NCBI GenBank assembly: GCA_030647435.1
Contig: JAUSJX010000124.1
Location: 1 to 64,000, forward strand
Source of the DNA: Candidatus Rokuibacteriota bacterium
Lineage (GTDB): Bacteria; Methylomirabilota; Methylomirabilia; Rokubacteriales; CSP1-6
Direction: 5' to 3'
Length of the DNA: 64,000 nucleotides
Below the pieces are notes generated by a model. That model was not told where the DNA came from, ran no database searches, and saw only the letters and a program-made list of their open reading frames with translations. A program made the translations under genes and the position numbers. Position 1 is the stretch's first letter, and each line of letters opens with the position of its first letter. This document shows positions 35,606 through 44,530 of the stretch, piece by piece.

Positions 35606-35770
35606 ATGGTGACGTTCGGCGGAACTGGAATCGGACGGGTTAAGCAGGACGTGGCGGACCGCTCGATCGAAGTCGCACTGGCCCACGGAGTCAATGAGAT
35701 CGACGTCGGCCCGCGCTATCGGGATGCCGACTTTCGGTTGAGGCCGTGGATGGCGAGGATCCGGACTTAA
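35606..35770 (+). pseudogene. N-terminal scrap of an aldo/keto reductase
   Basis: An ATG at 35606 opens 54 codons ending in TAA at 35768-35770. GGTGIGRVKQDVADRSIEVA, ALAHGVNEIDVGPRY and FRLRPWMAR match the first strand and the D-x-x-P-x-Y active-site region of aldo/keto reductases. The protein is about 250 residues too short and the catalytic Tyr region is altered, so it is a relic. Nothing else is seen in 35516-35854. Confidence 0.6.
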
Positions 35771-35854
35771 TCAACGGATCCTGTCCGGACGTGGCGATGG
35801 GAATGTGTCTTGAATCGCACGACGGCGACCCTCTTGTCCTCGTGTTTTTCGGGG

Positions 35855-36286
35855 TCACATGGGCGCTCGGCGGGAGCCGCCCTGATCACCCTTTCTGACC
35901 ACGCGGTGGCGCATGATCGCGCTCACGCTGGGGAAGACCCTCTGCGCCGCCGCCGGCACCGGCTGCCAGTCCGCCGTGCCGGGTTTGCCCTTGAAGTAGT
36001 CGAAGGGCAGCGCGCCGGGGCCGCCCGGCCGGCCCACCACGATACGTCCCACCATCCCGGCGATTTCGTGGGGCATGCAGAAGTAGTCGTACACGCCCTC
36101 GGCAGTGAGCGTCACCTCGAAGTAGTTGCCGGGCCGAACGAGGTAGCGGGAGTCCCACGGCTCGGCTCCTTCGGGAATTCGGAGCGAGTGCCGGGCGTTG
36201 CGCGGGTGATAGACCGTCGTCGTGTGGACGTTATCGTGGACCATCCAGCGTACCCGCTGGCCAGGCTCCATGTAGGCGCGTAACAT
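35855..36286 (-). CDS. cupredoxin (plastocyanin-like) without a visible signal peptide
   Basis: The 143-residue protein has the type I copper ligands in order: His in DNVHTTTVYH, then Cys, His and Met in YDYFCMPHEIAGM. WMVHDNVH and GRIVVGRPG are typical of small plastocyanin/amicyanin-like electron carriers. The start at 36286 lacks a ribosome binding site and no signal peptide is encoded upstream in frame before a stop, so the gene may be 5'-truncated. If exported it could accept electrons from the local cytochromes. Confidence 0.75.
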   Translation of the reverse strand: MLRAYMEPGQRVRWMVHDNVHTTTVYHPRNARHSLRIPEGAEPWDSRYLVRPGNYFEVTLTAEGVYDYFCMPHEIAGMVGRIVVGRPGGPGALPFDYFKGKPGTADWQPVPAAAQRVFPSVSAIMRHRVVRKGDQGGSRRAPM

Positions 36287-36373
36287 AACGCCTGTTCTCG
36301 GACCCGGCGGCCCTGGGGGGCCGTGTCACACAGTTGCTCGCGGCCGCCCGGACTGCGCCAAGCGGGCGCTCCG

Positions 36374-36619
36374 CTACCAGCCGACGGCGTACTCGAGCCG
36401 GAGATAGCCGACGAGCTGCCAGAAGATTCCGATCGTGAAAAGCGTGAAGGCGACCGCCGTCAAGGCCCGGAACGCAGGTGGCGGAGGCCCGCTGTCCAGC
36501 CATTCCCGCGCCTGGACCCACCAGCCCGCCGCCACGAGGGACAGCAAGGCGCCCAGCAGGGTCAGCAGATACCCGGCGATGATGTTCACGGTGAAGGCTT
36601 GGCTGTAGGCTATTCGCAT
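36374..36619 (-). CDS. small two-segment membrane protein
   Basis: The 81-residue protein has two hydrophobic segments (about residues 12-35 and 53-75) joined by a short Pro-rich loop. GAGGAC-type sequence precedes the ATG at 36619. No family is recognised. It lies just downstream of the divergent 37-kb operon control region and may be unrelated to it. Confidence 0.5.
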   Translation of the reverse strand: MRIAYSQAFTVNIIAGYLLTLLGALLSLVAAGWWVQAREWLDSGPPPPAFRALTAVAFTLFTIGIFWQLVGYLRLEYAVGW

Positions 36620-36766
36620 GACGCGTCCTCCTTCGCCGCAGAGCCTACACCGCAGCGTTGACGCGGGGTAGTCCGAAGCGCGCAGCCCCTCTGGAGAGCA
36701 CGATCGAGATGTTGGCGGACTGGCTCGGTGAAGTATTCACTCAAGAATGGGACCCCCAAGTGGACG

Positions 36767-36783
36767 GTGGGGAAAATCCCCAC
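36767..36783. promoter_or_regulatory. GTGGGGAAAATCCCCAC palindrome, putative activator site
   Basis: The arms GTGGGGA and TCCCCAC are perfect, but the centre is one base shorter than in the 34087 site. It lies about 120 bp upstream of the promoter at 36893 and is the same motif family as at 11474, 27322 and 34087. Confidence 0.55.
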
Positions 36784-36892
36784 AGATGAGGCGGACTCTC
36801 CTCAGTCGGGAGCCTTCTGAAGGGGACAACCTCCCGTCATGGCCATGTTCAAGTACGTAATTTCCCGACAGAATGGCTTTCGGAATCTGTCC

Positions 36893-36907
36893 TGGTACAG
36901 GGTTTGC
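36893..36907 (+). promoter_or_regulatory. sigma-54-like promoter of the 37-46 kb operon
   Basis: TGGTACAGGGTTTGC matches TGGCAC-N5-TTGC at all but one fixed position with exact spacing. It points toward the nine-gene + strand operon beginning at 37202. The palindrome at 36767 is at a normal enhancer distance. Confidence 0.6.
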
Positions 36908-37201
36908 TCTTCATCCGTGTGAGGCAATTGGCCCATTCACCCCAATCACGACCCGAAAGCCGCCTCGATGAGAGAGGCGGAGTGGGAGAGTGCGGTGGAG
37001 ACGGTGATGAGAGTAAGGCAGGAGCCCATTCAGGTGCCGATTGCTTGAGGCGAACCATTCGCCAAACCACGCCCCGGACAAGTGCCACGCCTCCGGGCGC
37101 CGCCGGCCGGCGATCCGCCGGATGCAGGTCCCACCGGAACTCGGGCAAGCGCTGCGGCGCTTCAACCCGCTCACGGTCTCGAGAGTATTAGCGTGCCCGA
37201 G

Positions 37202-37744
37202 ATGAAGTGGGTCGGAGTCATCGGGGTGGTTGCCGTGGCCCTCTTGACGTGGGGTTTCTGGTGGGGGGAGCCCGCCGTCAAGCAGCCGATCGAATATCCG
37301 CACAAGACCCACGTGGAACAACTGAAACTCCCGTGTACGGGCTGCCATCAGCGCGCAGAGAAGGATAACGTCGCAGGCCGCCCGCCCACAGCGCTCTGTC
37401 TTGCCTGCCACGCGGGAGGAGAGACCAAGAGCGAAGAGGTGAAGAAGATCCGGGCCTTCGGTGAGAAGGGCCAAGAGATCCCGTGGAAGCGCGTCTGGCG
37501 GCTCCCCTCTCATGTCTTCTTCTCCCATCGCACTCATGTCGCGGTTGCGAACGTGAAGTGCCAGACCTGTCATGGGCCGATGGAGACCCTCGCCCGCCCG
37601 CCGGCGCGCCCTCTCAAGACGCTCGCGATGAACAACTGCATCGGCTGTCACGAGCAGTGGGAGCGCCCCAACGAAAAGGGAGCCGGAGTGGTGAAGACCG
37701 GGGCGAGGCACGTCTCCACGGACTGCAACACCTGCCATCACTGA
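37202..37744 (+). CDS. pentaheme cytochrome subunit (QrcA/ActA-like)
   Basis: The 180-residue protein has one N-terminal membrane segment and five CXXCH motifs: CTGCH, CLACH, CQTCH, CIGCH and CNTCH. The HKTH...LPCTGCH start and the SHVFFSHRTHV segment are typical of the cytochrome subunits of Qrc and alternative complex III. The start is either the ATG at 37202 or the GTG at 37193; neither has a strong ribosome binding site. It leads an operon with molybdopterin, ferredoxin and NrfD subunits, which fits a quinone:cytochrome oxidoreductase. Confidence 0.87.
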   Translation: MKWVGVIGVVAVALLTWGFWWGEPAVKQPIEYPHKTHVEQLKLPCTGCHQRAEKDNVAGRPPTALCLACHAGGETKSEEVKKIRAFGEKGQEIPWKRVWRLPSHVFFSHRTHVAVANVKCQTCHGPMETLARPPARPLKTLAMNNCIGCHEQWERPNEKGAGVVKTGARHVSTDCNTCHH

Positions 37745-37752
37745 GGGAGAAC

Positions 37753-40167
37753 ATGCGAGTCACGCGACGGGGCTTTTTTCAAACGGTCGGGGTAGCGGCC
37801 GGGGCCGCGGCCCTGGTCAAGGGCAAGCTCGCCAGGGCCGAGCAGGCGGGGGAGGACCTCAGACGGTGGGCCACTCCCGAAGAGGTCTTGGTCCCGTCCG
37901 TCTGCCAGCAGTGTCCGGGGGGATGTGGGCTCATGGTCCGGACACTCGATGGCGAGGTGGCAGGGCTCTCGGGGAATCCCCTCCATCCCATCAACCGGGG
38001 AGCGCTTTGCCCCAAGGCATTTGGGGGGCTTCAGCTCCTCTACGATCCGAACCGCCTGAAGGGGCCGATGGCGCGCGCGGGTGAGCGCGGGCGCTTCCGC
38101 TCCATCGGATGGGATGAAGCCCTGTCGATGGTGGCGGGCCGCTTGTCCGAGCTCAGAGCCAAGGGTCTCTCTCACACAGTAGCCATCCTGGGCGGGCAGT
38201 ATCGCGGCTATCGGGACACGCTCTGGAAGCGCTTTGCCGAGGCGTACGGCACTCCGAACTATATCCGGGTCCGCTGCCTCCCGCCGGAGAAACCCGCCCT
38301 CGCTCATCAGCTCATGCAGGGAGTGACGACCCCTCTGAGCTACGACCTCGGGGAAGCCCAGTTCATCCTGTCCTTCGGGGCCGGCCTCTTGGAGGCCTGG
38401 CTCGGTCCAGTCCATGTCTCGCAGGCCTTTGCGCGTTTGCGGCGAAGTGGCGAACGTCCCCGCGGCAGATTCGTCCAGGTGGATCCACGACGTTCGCCGA
38501 CCGCGGTCAAGGCGGACCGGTGGGTCCCCATCGTGCCCGGAACCGACGGGATCCTCGCGCTGGGGATCGCCAATGCCCTTATCCGGGAGGAGCTCTACGA
38601 CAAAGAGTTCATTGAGCGGCATACCTTCGGCTTCGACGACTGGGTAGGCCAGCGCGGGGAAGCGCATGAAGGATTCAAGAACTTCGTTCTCAGAGAATAT
38701 GGGCTCATCACCGTGTCAACCGCCACCGGAGTCCCCGTCAGGACCATCCTCGAGATTGCCCGGGACCTAGGGACGACCAAGCCCGCCGTGGTGGTTGGTG
38801 AGCGGGGCCCCGCGTACGGTCCCGACGATCTCCACACCCGGATGGCCATCCACAGCCTCAACGCCCTCATCGGCAGCATCGGCGTCCGGGGCGGGCTCCT
38901 CATCCAGGGCGAACTGCCATTGAGCCCGCTTCGACCGGTTCAGAAAGATGAGGCGGCAGCGCGCGGGCTGGAGCATCCCAGGATTGACGGGGCGGGACGG
39001 GGCGAATACTTCCTGGCCTCCGATGCTCCGCAGGCCCTTCCAGAGCGGATCCTGAGCGCGACGCCGTACCCGATTAACGCGCTCCTCCTTTTTGCCACCA
39101 ACCCGCTGGCCAATCATCCGGCGAAGGAAGCGTTCGCCAGGGCCTTCGACCGCATCCCCTTCATCGTGAGCTTTTCGCCCTTTCTCGATGAGAGCTCCTC
39201 CAGAGCCGACCTGATCCTTCCCGACCACACCTATCTCGAGCGGTGGCAGGACGATCAGGTGACGCACCTCGCCGGCTTTACCTGTTTCAGTCTGGCCCGG
39301 CCGGCCGCGGCGCCTCTTCAGCAGACGCGCAACACCGCGGACGTGGTGCTTCAGATCGCCACCGCGACGGGCGGGAGTGTCGCGAAGAACCTGCCATGGC
39401 GGAAGTTCGAAGATTTTCTCTTCGAGAGAGTGCGAGGGCTCTACGAGGCCGGGCGCGGGTATGTGGTCTCTGCTCCGGCTGAGGAGTCGCTGAGGAAGAT
39501 CCTGGAGCGCCAGGGGTACTGGACTCCGGAGTTCAAGTCTTACGATGAGTTCTGGGCCGCGCTCGGCAAGCGTGGCGCCTGGTGGGATCCCACGGGACTG
39601 CCCGTCAGCCTGGAGGCGCTTCTGGCAACACCGTCTCGAAAGTTCGAGTTCTATGCCAGCGGTCTCAAGCGGCTGGTGGACGAGGCCGTGAAACGGGATG
39701 GAACGGGCGAGGCCTTGGTCCAGGCGCTGGGGGGACGGGACCGGGGCGATCTCCTCTATCTCCCTGCCGTGGCGATCCCTGCCGCGCGGAAGCCCGAGGC
39801 GTTCCCGCTCCGCCTCAACACCTATCGCCTGATGAGCCGGCCCTTGGGGGGTGGAGGGAACCAGCCTTGGCTCCTGGAGCAGCCGGCGGTTCACGTCCGA
39901 GCCTCCTGGGAAGCGTGGGTCGAGATCCATCCCAAGACGGCGGCGGGGGTGGGAGTGAAGGGCGGGGACTGGGTCTGGGTGGAATCGGCCAAGGGGAAAA
40001 TCAGGCTCAAGGCCAAGCTCTATACCGGCACCCTCCCCGAGATCGTTCACATTCCCCTCTTCGGCGGCGAAGGGGCCAAACCGAACGACCTCATCGCCAA
40101 CGAAACCGATCCCTTCAGGGGCTTCGGTCTCCTCAACACCACCCGCGTCCGGCTCCTCAAGGCCTGA
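37753..40167 (+). CDS. molybdopterin oxidoreductase-family subunit (QrcB/PsrA-like)
   Basis: The 804-residue protein has a Tat signal (TRRGFFQTVGVAAG), a [4Fe-4S] site (Cys51, Cys54, Cys58, Cys86) and the molybdopterin-binding and C-terminal cap domains of the DMSO reductase superfamily. The region that usually supplies the metal ligand reads YGTPN...RVRC (Cys175), so a Cys could bind molybdenum. Related QrcB subunits are structural and lack the metal. Whether this one is catalytic cannot be told here. It follows the pentaheme gene by 8 nt and should be exported with the ferredoxin. Confidence 0.87.
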   Translation: MRVTRRGFFQTVGVAAGAAALVKGKLARAEQAGEDLRRWATPEEVLVPSVCQQCPGGCGLMVRTLDGEVAGLSGNPLHPINRGALCPKAFGGLQLLYDPNRLKGPMARAGERGRFRSIGWDEALSMVAGRLSELRAKGLSHTVAILGGQYRGYRDTLWKRFAEAYGTPNYIRVRCLPPEKPALAHQLMQGVTTPLSYDLGEAQFILSFGAGLLEAWLGPVHVSQAFARLRRSGERPRGRFVQVDPRRSPTAVKADRWVPIVPGTDGILALGIANALIREELYDKEFIERHTFGFDDWVGQRGEAHEGFKNFVLREYGLITVSTATGVPVRTILEIARDLGTTKPAVVVGERGPAYGPDDLHTRMAIHSLNALIGSIGVRGGLLIQGELPLSPLRPVQKDEAAARGLEHPRIDGAGRGEYFLASDAPQALPERILSATPYPINALLLFATNPLANHPAKEAFARAFDRIPFIVSFSPFLDESSSRADLILPDHTYLERWQDDQVTHLAGFTCFSLARPAAAPLQQTRNTADVVLQIATATGGSVAKNLPWRKFEDFLFERVRGLYEAGRGYVVSAPAEESLRKILERQGYWTPEFKSYDEFWAALGKRGAWWDPTGLPVSLEALLATPSRKFEFYASGLKRLVDEAVKRDGTGEALVQALGGRDRGDLLYLPAVAIPAARKPEAFPLRLNTYRLMSRPLGGGGNQPWLLEQPAVHVRASWEAWVEIHPKTAAGVGVKGGDWVWVESAKGKIRLKAKLYTGTLPEIVHIPLFGGEGAKPNDLIANETDPFRGFGLLNTTRVRLLKA

Positions 40168-40171
40168 CGCC

Positions 40172-40855
40172 ATGGCGCTCTGGGGGATGGTGATTGACCT
40201 CGACCGCTGCACGGGCTGCCAGGCCTGCGTCGTGGCCTGCAAGGCGGAGAATAACGTGCCTCCCGTCGGGGCGAAGGAGGCGGTCCGGGGGCGGATCATC
40301 AGCTGGATGCAGGTCCTCACCGAGGAAGACGAGGAACACGACGGGGAGGTGAAGCGGTTCGTCCCGCGACCGTGTCTTCAGTGCGATGACCCCCCCTGCA
40401 CCAAGGTCTGTCCCGTCTATGCCACGTACCGGAACCCAGAGGGGATCGTGGCGCAGATCTATGCCCGCTGCATCGGCTGCCGGTTCTGCATGGCGGCCTG
40501 CCCCTACAACGCGAAATACTTCAACTGGCACCGCTACCAGAAGGAAGCTCCCGGTCAGAATCCTGACGTCTCGCTGCGCCCCAAGGGCGTCGTGGAGAAG
40601 TGTACCTTCTGCCACCATCGTCTTCAGAAAGCGCGGGAGCGGGCCTTGGCTGAGCGGCGAGAGCTGGCCCCGGGGGAGTATGTCACGGCCTGCGCCGAAG
40701 TCTGCCCGGCGCGCGCCATCGTCTTCGGAGATCTCTCCGACCCCGGCAGCGAAGTCCATCGGCTGGCTCGAAGCCCCCGGGCCTTCAGGCTTCTGGAGGC
40801 GTTGGGGACCAAGCCGAAGGTGATCTATCTCTCCGAAGGAGAAGGCCGTGGCTGA
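40172..40855 (+). CDS. four-cluster ferredoxin subunit (QrcC/PsrB-like)
   Basis: The 227-residue protein has four [4Fe-4S] cysteine groups: CTGCQACVVAC, CLQCDDPPCTKVC, CIGCRFCMAAC and a split CTFC...CAEVC. It has no signal peptide, as usual for subunits carried across by a Tat partner. It links the molybdopterin-type subunit to the NrfD protein. Its stop overlaps the NrfD start. Confidence 0.93.
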   Translation: MALWGMVIDLDRCTGCQACVVACKAENNVPPVGAKEAVRGRIISWMQVLTEEDEEHDGEVKRFVPRPCLQCDDPPCTKVCPVYATYRNPEGIVAQIYARCIGCRFCMAACPYNAKYFNWHRYQKEAPGQNPDVSLRPKGVVEKCTFCHHRLQKARERALAERRELAPGEYVTACAEVCPARAIVFGDLSDPGSEVHRLARSPRAFRLLEALGTKPKVIYLSEGEGRG

Positions 40856-42203
40856 TCCCGCCGATAGCCGTGATGCCGCGCTCCTCGCTCCTATCGAGCG
40901 GACGGGGCGGGGGTTCTATGTGACCGTGGGCATTCTCGCTGCCCTCATCCTCTGGGGGGCCATCGCCTACTGGACTCAGTTCAACGAGGGGCTGGGGGTC
41001 ACCGGCCTCCACCAGCCGGTCTCCTGGGGGTTCTACGTCACCAACTTCGTCTTCTTCATTGGGATCAGCCACGCGGGCACTCTGATCTCGGCCATCCTCC
41101 GGCTCTCGAAGGCCGAGTGGCGACGGCCGATCACCCGGATGGCCGAGGTCATCACGGTGATGGTCCTCTTCATCGGCGCCGGTCAGATTCTTGTGGACCT
41201 GGGGCGTCCCGACCGGATGCTGAACATCATCCGCTATGGCCGCTACCAGTCCCCGCTCCTCTGGGATGCCACCAGCATCAGCGCCTACCTGACCGCCAGC
41301 ATCGTGTATCTGTACATCCCCATGATCCCCGACATCGCCATCCTGAGAGACCGTGTGGGCAAGCGGAAGTTTTTCTACAGCGTCCTGGCCCTGGGCTGGC
41401 AGGGGACCGAGCATCAGCAGAAGGTCTTGAACCGCGCCATCGCCATCATGGCGGTCCTGGTGATCCCGATCGCCGTCTCGGTTCACTCGGTGGTGTCCTT
41501 CGTCTTCTCCATGACCCTCCAGCCCGGTTGGCACTCGACGATTTTCGGCCCCTACTTCGTGGTCGGGGCGATCTTCTCAGGGATCGCGGCCCTCATCGTG
41601 GCGATGATCGCTTTCAGGAAAGCCTACGGGCTCCAGAGCTACCTCAAGCCGATCCACTTCCGTTATCTGGGACAGCTCCTCCTGGTCATGTCGCTCCTCT
41701 GGTTCTACTTCACGTTCGCCGAGTACCTGACGGGATACTACGGGAGCGAGCCGGAGGAGATGAAGGTTTTCTGGTCAAAGTTCACCGGTCCCTTCTGGCC
41801 GTTCTTCTGGGGGATGGTTCTCACCAACGTCGCCATCCCGCTCCTCTGCCTCGTGAGGCTCGGCCGCCGCACCATCGGGAAGGTCCTCATCGCGTCCCTG
41901 TCGGTAAGCGTGGGGATGTGGCTCGAGCGCTTCATCATCGTCGTCCCGACGCTGTCCAACCCACGGCTGCCGTTCGGGGAGGGAATCTACTTCCCGACCT
42001 GGGTGGAATGGGGGGAAATGGCGGGGAGCTTTGCCCTCTTCGCCCTCTTCTACGTTCTCTTCACCAAGCTTTTTCCCGTCATCTCCATCTGGGAGATCCG
42101 GGAGGGACGGGAGGTCGGGCTCAAAGAGGTCGAGGAACGGCTCCTGACCTACCTGCCGGACGTGGCCGAGCCGGAAGTCGTCCCGGCGAAGCGAGGCCGC
42201 TGA
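40848..42203 (+). CDS. NrfD-type membrane quinone subunit (QrcD/ActC-like)
   Basis: The 451-residue protein starts at a GTG (40848) behind AAGGAGAAGGCC, overlapping the ferredoxin stop. It has about ten membrane segments, with SHAGTLISAILRL and LVDLGRPDRM motifs of the NrfD/ActC family, which bind quinone and can couple to proton translocation. It completes a four-subunit complex with the three upstream genes. Its length is that of the long NrfD forms (about ten segments) rather than the short eight-segment form at 3946. Confidence 0.92.
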   Translation: MADPADSRDAALLAPIERTGRGFYVTVGILAALILWGAIAYWTQFNEGLGVTGLHQPVSWGFYVTNFVFFIGISHAGTLISAILRLSKAEWRRPITRMAEVITVMVLFIGAGQILVDLGRPDRMLNIIRYGRYQSPLLWDATSISAYLTASIVYLYIPMIPDIAILRDRVGKRKFFYSVLALGWQGTEHQQKVLNRAIAIMAVLVIPIAVSVHSVVSFVFSMTLQPGWHSTIFGPYFVVGAIFSGIAALIVAMIAFRKAYGLQSYLKPIHFRYLGQLLLVMSLLWFYFTFAEYLTGYYGSEPEEMKVFWSKFTGPFWPFFWGMVLTNVAIPLLCLVRLGRRTIGKVLIASLSVSVGMWLERFIIVVPTLSNPRLPFGEGIYFPTWVEWGEMAGSFALFALFYVLFTKLFPVISIWEIREGREVGLKEVEERLLTYLPDVAEPEVVPAKRGR

Positions 42204-42204
42204 C

Positions 42205-42456
42205 ATGGCGGACCGGCGCTCAGCGCCTGATCGAACGGTGAGGGCCATCCAGTGGGCCATGGCGGGGGTGGCCGTTGTCTTCATCGGGGGGATCATCACC
42301 TGGATCACTCACCTGATCCGCACCGCCTGGCGCCTCGGCGATGTCCCCTCTGCCTCCATCGGGATCTCGATCGTGGCGATCCCCGTCTTCCTGACTCTTC
42401 TGGGTGTGATCCTCTATGTCATCGTGGGGATTCTCGGAGATCGAGGCGAGCAATGA
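42205..42456 (+). CDS. small two-segment membrane protein of the Qrc-like operon
   Basis: The 83-residue protein has two hydrophobic segments (about 15-38 and 48-76). Its ATG lies one base after the NrfD stop, and its own stop overlaps the next start (ATGA), so it belongs to the operon. No family is recognised. It may be an accessory membrane subunit of the complex. Confidence 0.7.
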   Translation: MADRRSAPDRTVRAIQWAMAGVAVVFIGGIITWITHLIRTAWRLGDVPSASIGISIVAIPVFLTLLGVILYVIVGILGDRGEQ

Positions 42457-43694
42457 ACTCACGACTTGTCATGATCGGGCTGATTCTGCTCTCAGGGGTG
42501 GGGCTCGCAGTCAGTCCCGCCTTCGCCAGCCACGAGAGTCTCTCCGTTCTGCTCCCCGCCGATCCCCTGGAGGGGAGCCGACTCTTTACCGGCAAGGGGT
42601 GCCTCCGCTGTCACGCCGTCCATGGAGTGGGAGGAACCACGGGACCCGATCTGGGCCGAAGGATCCTGAACCGCCCGCTCCTCGAGATCGCCGGGGTGAT
42701 GTGGAATCACTCGCCCGCGATGGAGCATGTCTTCCAGGAAAAACGGGTTCCCCGGCCCAGGTTCGAGCCGGGGGAGATGGCAAGCCTGCTCTCCTTTCTC
42801 TACTACCTCGGCTCTCTGGATCCTCCCGGCAATGCGGCGACCGGGGCCCGCCTCTTCAGCCAGAAAGGATGCGAGACCTGCCACTCGCTGGGAGGCAAAG
42901 GCGGGAGCGTGGGCCCTCGGCTCGACAAATACAGCCGGTACACGTCCCCGCTCTTCCTGACCGCTGCCCTCTGGGACCGTGGAAAGCCAATGGCCGAGGC
43001 AATGGAGCGGCTGAAGGTTCCCCGCCCGACCTTCCAGGGAACCGACATTGCCGACCTCCTGGCCTATATCCGGAGTGCTGGTGGAGGGACGGAGCGCGTG
43101 TACATCCCGCCGGGGAAGCCAAAGGACGGGGAGGCGCTCTTCACGAAAAAGCGCTGCGTCGAATGCCACTCGGTCAGGGGCCATGGCGGCAGCGTCGGGC
43201 CCGACCTCGGGCTCACCCTCAAGGGGAGCCTCATGCGGATCGCCGGGTCCATGTGGAACCACGGCCCCCAAATGTGGGCGAAGATGACCGAGCGCGGGAT
43301 TGAGGTGCCGGTCCTCAGCACCCAGGAGATGTCGGATCTCATCGGCTATCTTTATTTCCTCCAGTTCATCGACCCGCCCGGCGATGCCAGAAGAGGGTTG
43401 GTGGTTTACAAGGAAAAACGCTGTGGCACCTGCCACGCCCTCCGGGGGGTCGGCGAAAAGGTGGGACCCGATCTCGCGACCGTGAAAAACCTCGACACGT
43501 CCTTGGAGGTCATCACCGGCATGTGGAATCACGCAGCCACAATGGAGCAGGTGATGGTTGGGGCGAATGTCACGTGGCCGGTTCTCCAGGGAGGCGAAAT
43601 GGCCGACCTGATCGCCTATCTGCTCCAGGCCCGCGGCGGAGCGCCCCGGCCGGCCGCCGCCAAGGGCCCTGAGCCCAAGGGCAACCTGCGCTGA
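42453..43694 (+). CDS. tetraheme cytochrome with four WNHxPxM repeats
   Basis: The 413-residue protein has a signal peptide (ending AFAS) and four repeats of about 95 residues. Each has a CXXCH (CLRCH, CETCH, CVECH, CGTCH), a GPDLG-type turn and a W-x5-M segment such as MWNHSPAM or MWNHGPQM. The Met six residues after Trp is present in all four. The second repeat has WDRGKPM, losing the Asn-His. It is homologous to the proteins at 1683 and 45412. It probably accepts electrons from the Qrc-like complex. Confidence 0.85.
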   Translation: MNSRLVMIGLILLSGVGLAVSPAFASHESLSVLLPADPLEGSRLFTGKGCLRCHAVHGVGGTTGPDLGRRILNRPLLEIAGVMWNHSPAMEHVFQEKRVPRPRFEPGEMASLLSFLYYLGSLDPPGNAATGARLFSQKGCETCHSLGGKGGSVGPRLDKYSRYTSPLFLTAALWDRGKPMAEAMERLKVPRPTFQGTDIADLLAYIRSAGGGTERVYIPPGKPKDGEALFTKKRCVECHSVRGHGGSVGPDLGLTLKGSLMRIAGSMWNHGPQMWAKMTERGIEVPVLSTQEMSDLIGYLYFLQFIDPPGDARRGLVVYKEKRCGTCHALRGVGEKVGPDLATVKNLDTSLEVITGMWNHAATMEQVMVGANVTWPVLQGGEMADLIAYLLQARGGAPRPAAAKGPEPKGNLR

Positions 43695-43719
43695 GAACCC
43701 AACTCGAAGGAGGGACACG

Positions 43720-44508
43720 ATGAAATGGCCGACAGGACGCTTTGTGATGTTCTCGATCGTCGCGCTGATCGTTGCGGGAGCGGCGTGCTCGCTGCCAACC
43801 GCGCCGGCTCCCACAGCCTCACCAAAAGTTGACGTGGCCAGCGTCGCCCAGGGGGGGCTGCTCTACGACAAGTGGTGGAAGGTCGTCCCGGGGGCGAGCG
43901 AGCCCAAGGGGAATCATCCTCTCTGGGCGTCCCAGAGCACCAACAAGTCCACCGGGAGCGCGACGTGGCGCTGCAAGGAGTGCCACGGGTGGGATTACAA
44001 GGGCAAGGACGGCGCGTACGGCAAGGGATCCCACTACACTGGCTTCCCGGGGGCCTGGGGCGCGGCCCAGAAGAAGACCGTCGCGGAGCTCGCCGCCTTC
44101 CTCGGGGACAGGGCTAACCCGAAGCACAACGCCTTCACCGCCTTCCGACCCGCCGACATCGCTGACCTGGCGAACTTTCTGAAGTACGGGCTGGTGGACA
44201 TGACGAAGTACGTGGACTACGCCACCAAGAAGCCCATCCGGGCAGACGCCGCCCGCGGCAAGTCGGCCTACGACGGATTGTGCGCTGGCTGCCATGGCGC
44301 TGACGGCAAGAAGTTGAACTTCGGCGACGCCAGCAAGCCCGAATACATCGGGACGTTGGCGAAGGACAACCCGCAAGAGTTTCTCCACAAGACCTGGGTG
44401 GGCCAGCCGGGCGGCCAACCGCCCATGCCCTCGGCGCTGGTCTCGGGCTGGAGAATCGAGCAGGCCGTTGACGTGCTGGCCTATGCCCAGACGCTGCCGG
44501 AGAAGTAG
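43720..44508 (+). CDS. diheme cytochrome c lipoprotein
   Basis: The 262-residue protein has a signal with a lipobox-like AGAAC (Cys near 23) and two CXXCH motifs: CKECHGWDYKG near 85 and CAGCHGADGK near 191. The first domain, with CHGWDYKGKDGAYGKGSHYTG, is of a type seen in small membrane-linked cytochromes. AAGGAGGGACACG precedes the start. It lies between the tetraheme and barrel genes in the operon, so it is probably an envelope electron carrier. Confidence 0.82.
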   Translation: MKWPTGRFVMFSIVALIVAGAACSLPTAPAPTASPKVDVASVAQGGLLYDKWWKVVPGASEPKGNHPLWASQSTNKSTGSATWRCKECHGWDYKGKDGAYGKGSHYTGFPGAWGAAQKKTVAELAAFLGDRANPKHNAFTAFRPADIADLANFLKYGLVDMTKYVDYATKKPIRADAARGKSAYDGLCAGCHGADGKKLNFGDASKPEYIGTLAKDNPQEFLHKTWVGQPGGQPPMPSALVSGWRIEQAVDVLAYAQTLPEK

Positions 44509-44530
44509 GCCTCGCGAAGATGGTCAACAG

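Larger units (their letters stand above)
36620..37201. other. control region and long leader before the Qrc-like operon
   Basis: This 582-bp stretch holds the GGGGAAAATCCCC-type palindrome (36767) and a sigma-54-like promoter (36893). From the predicted start point near 36919 to the first gene at 37202 there is a leader of about 280 nt. I see no small gene or clear hairpin in the leader that I can support. Confidence 0.5.

Noticed and set aside
40172-42203. Assignment of the complex as alternative complex III
   Set aside because: The pentaheme and NrfD subunits would fit, but ActB-type fusion of the molybdopterin-like and ferredoxin parts, and ActD/ActE genes, are missing. A Qrc/Psr-like layout fits better.
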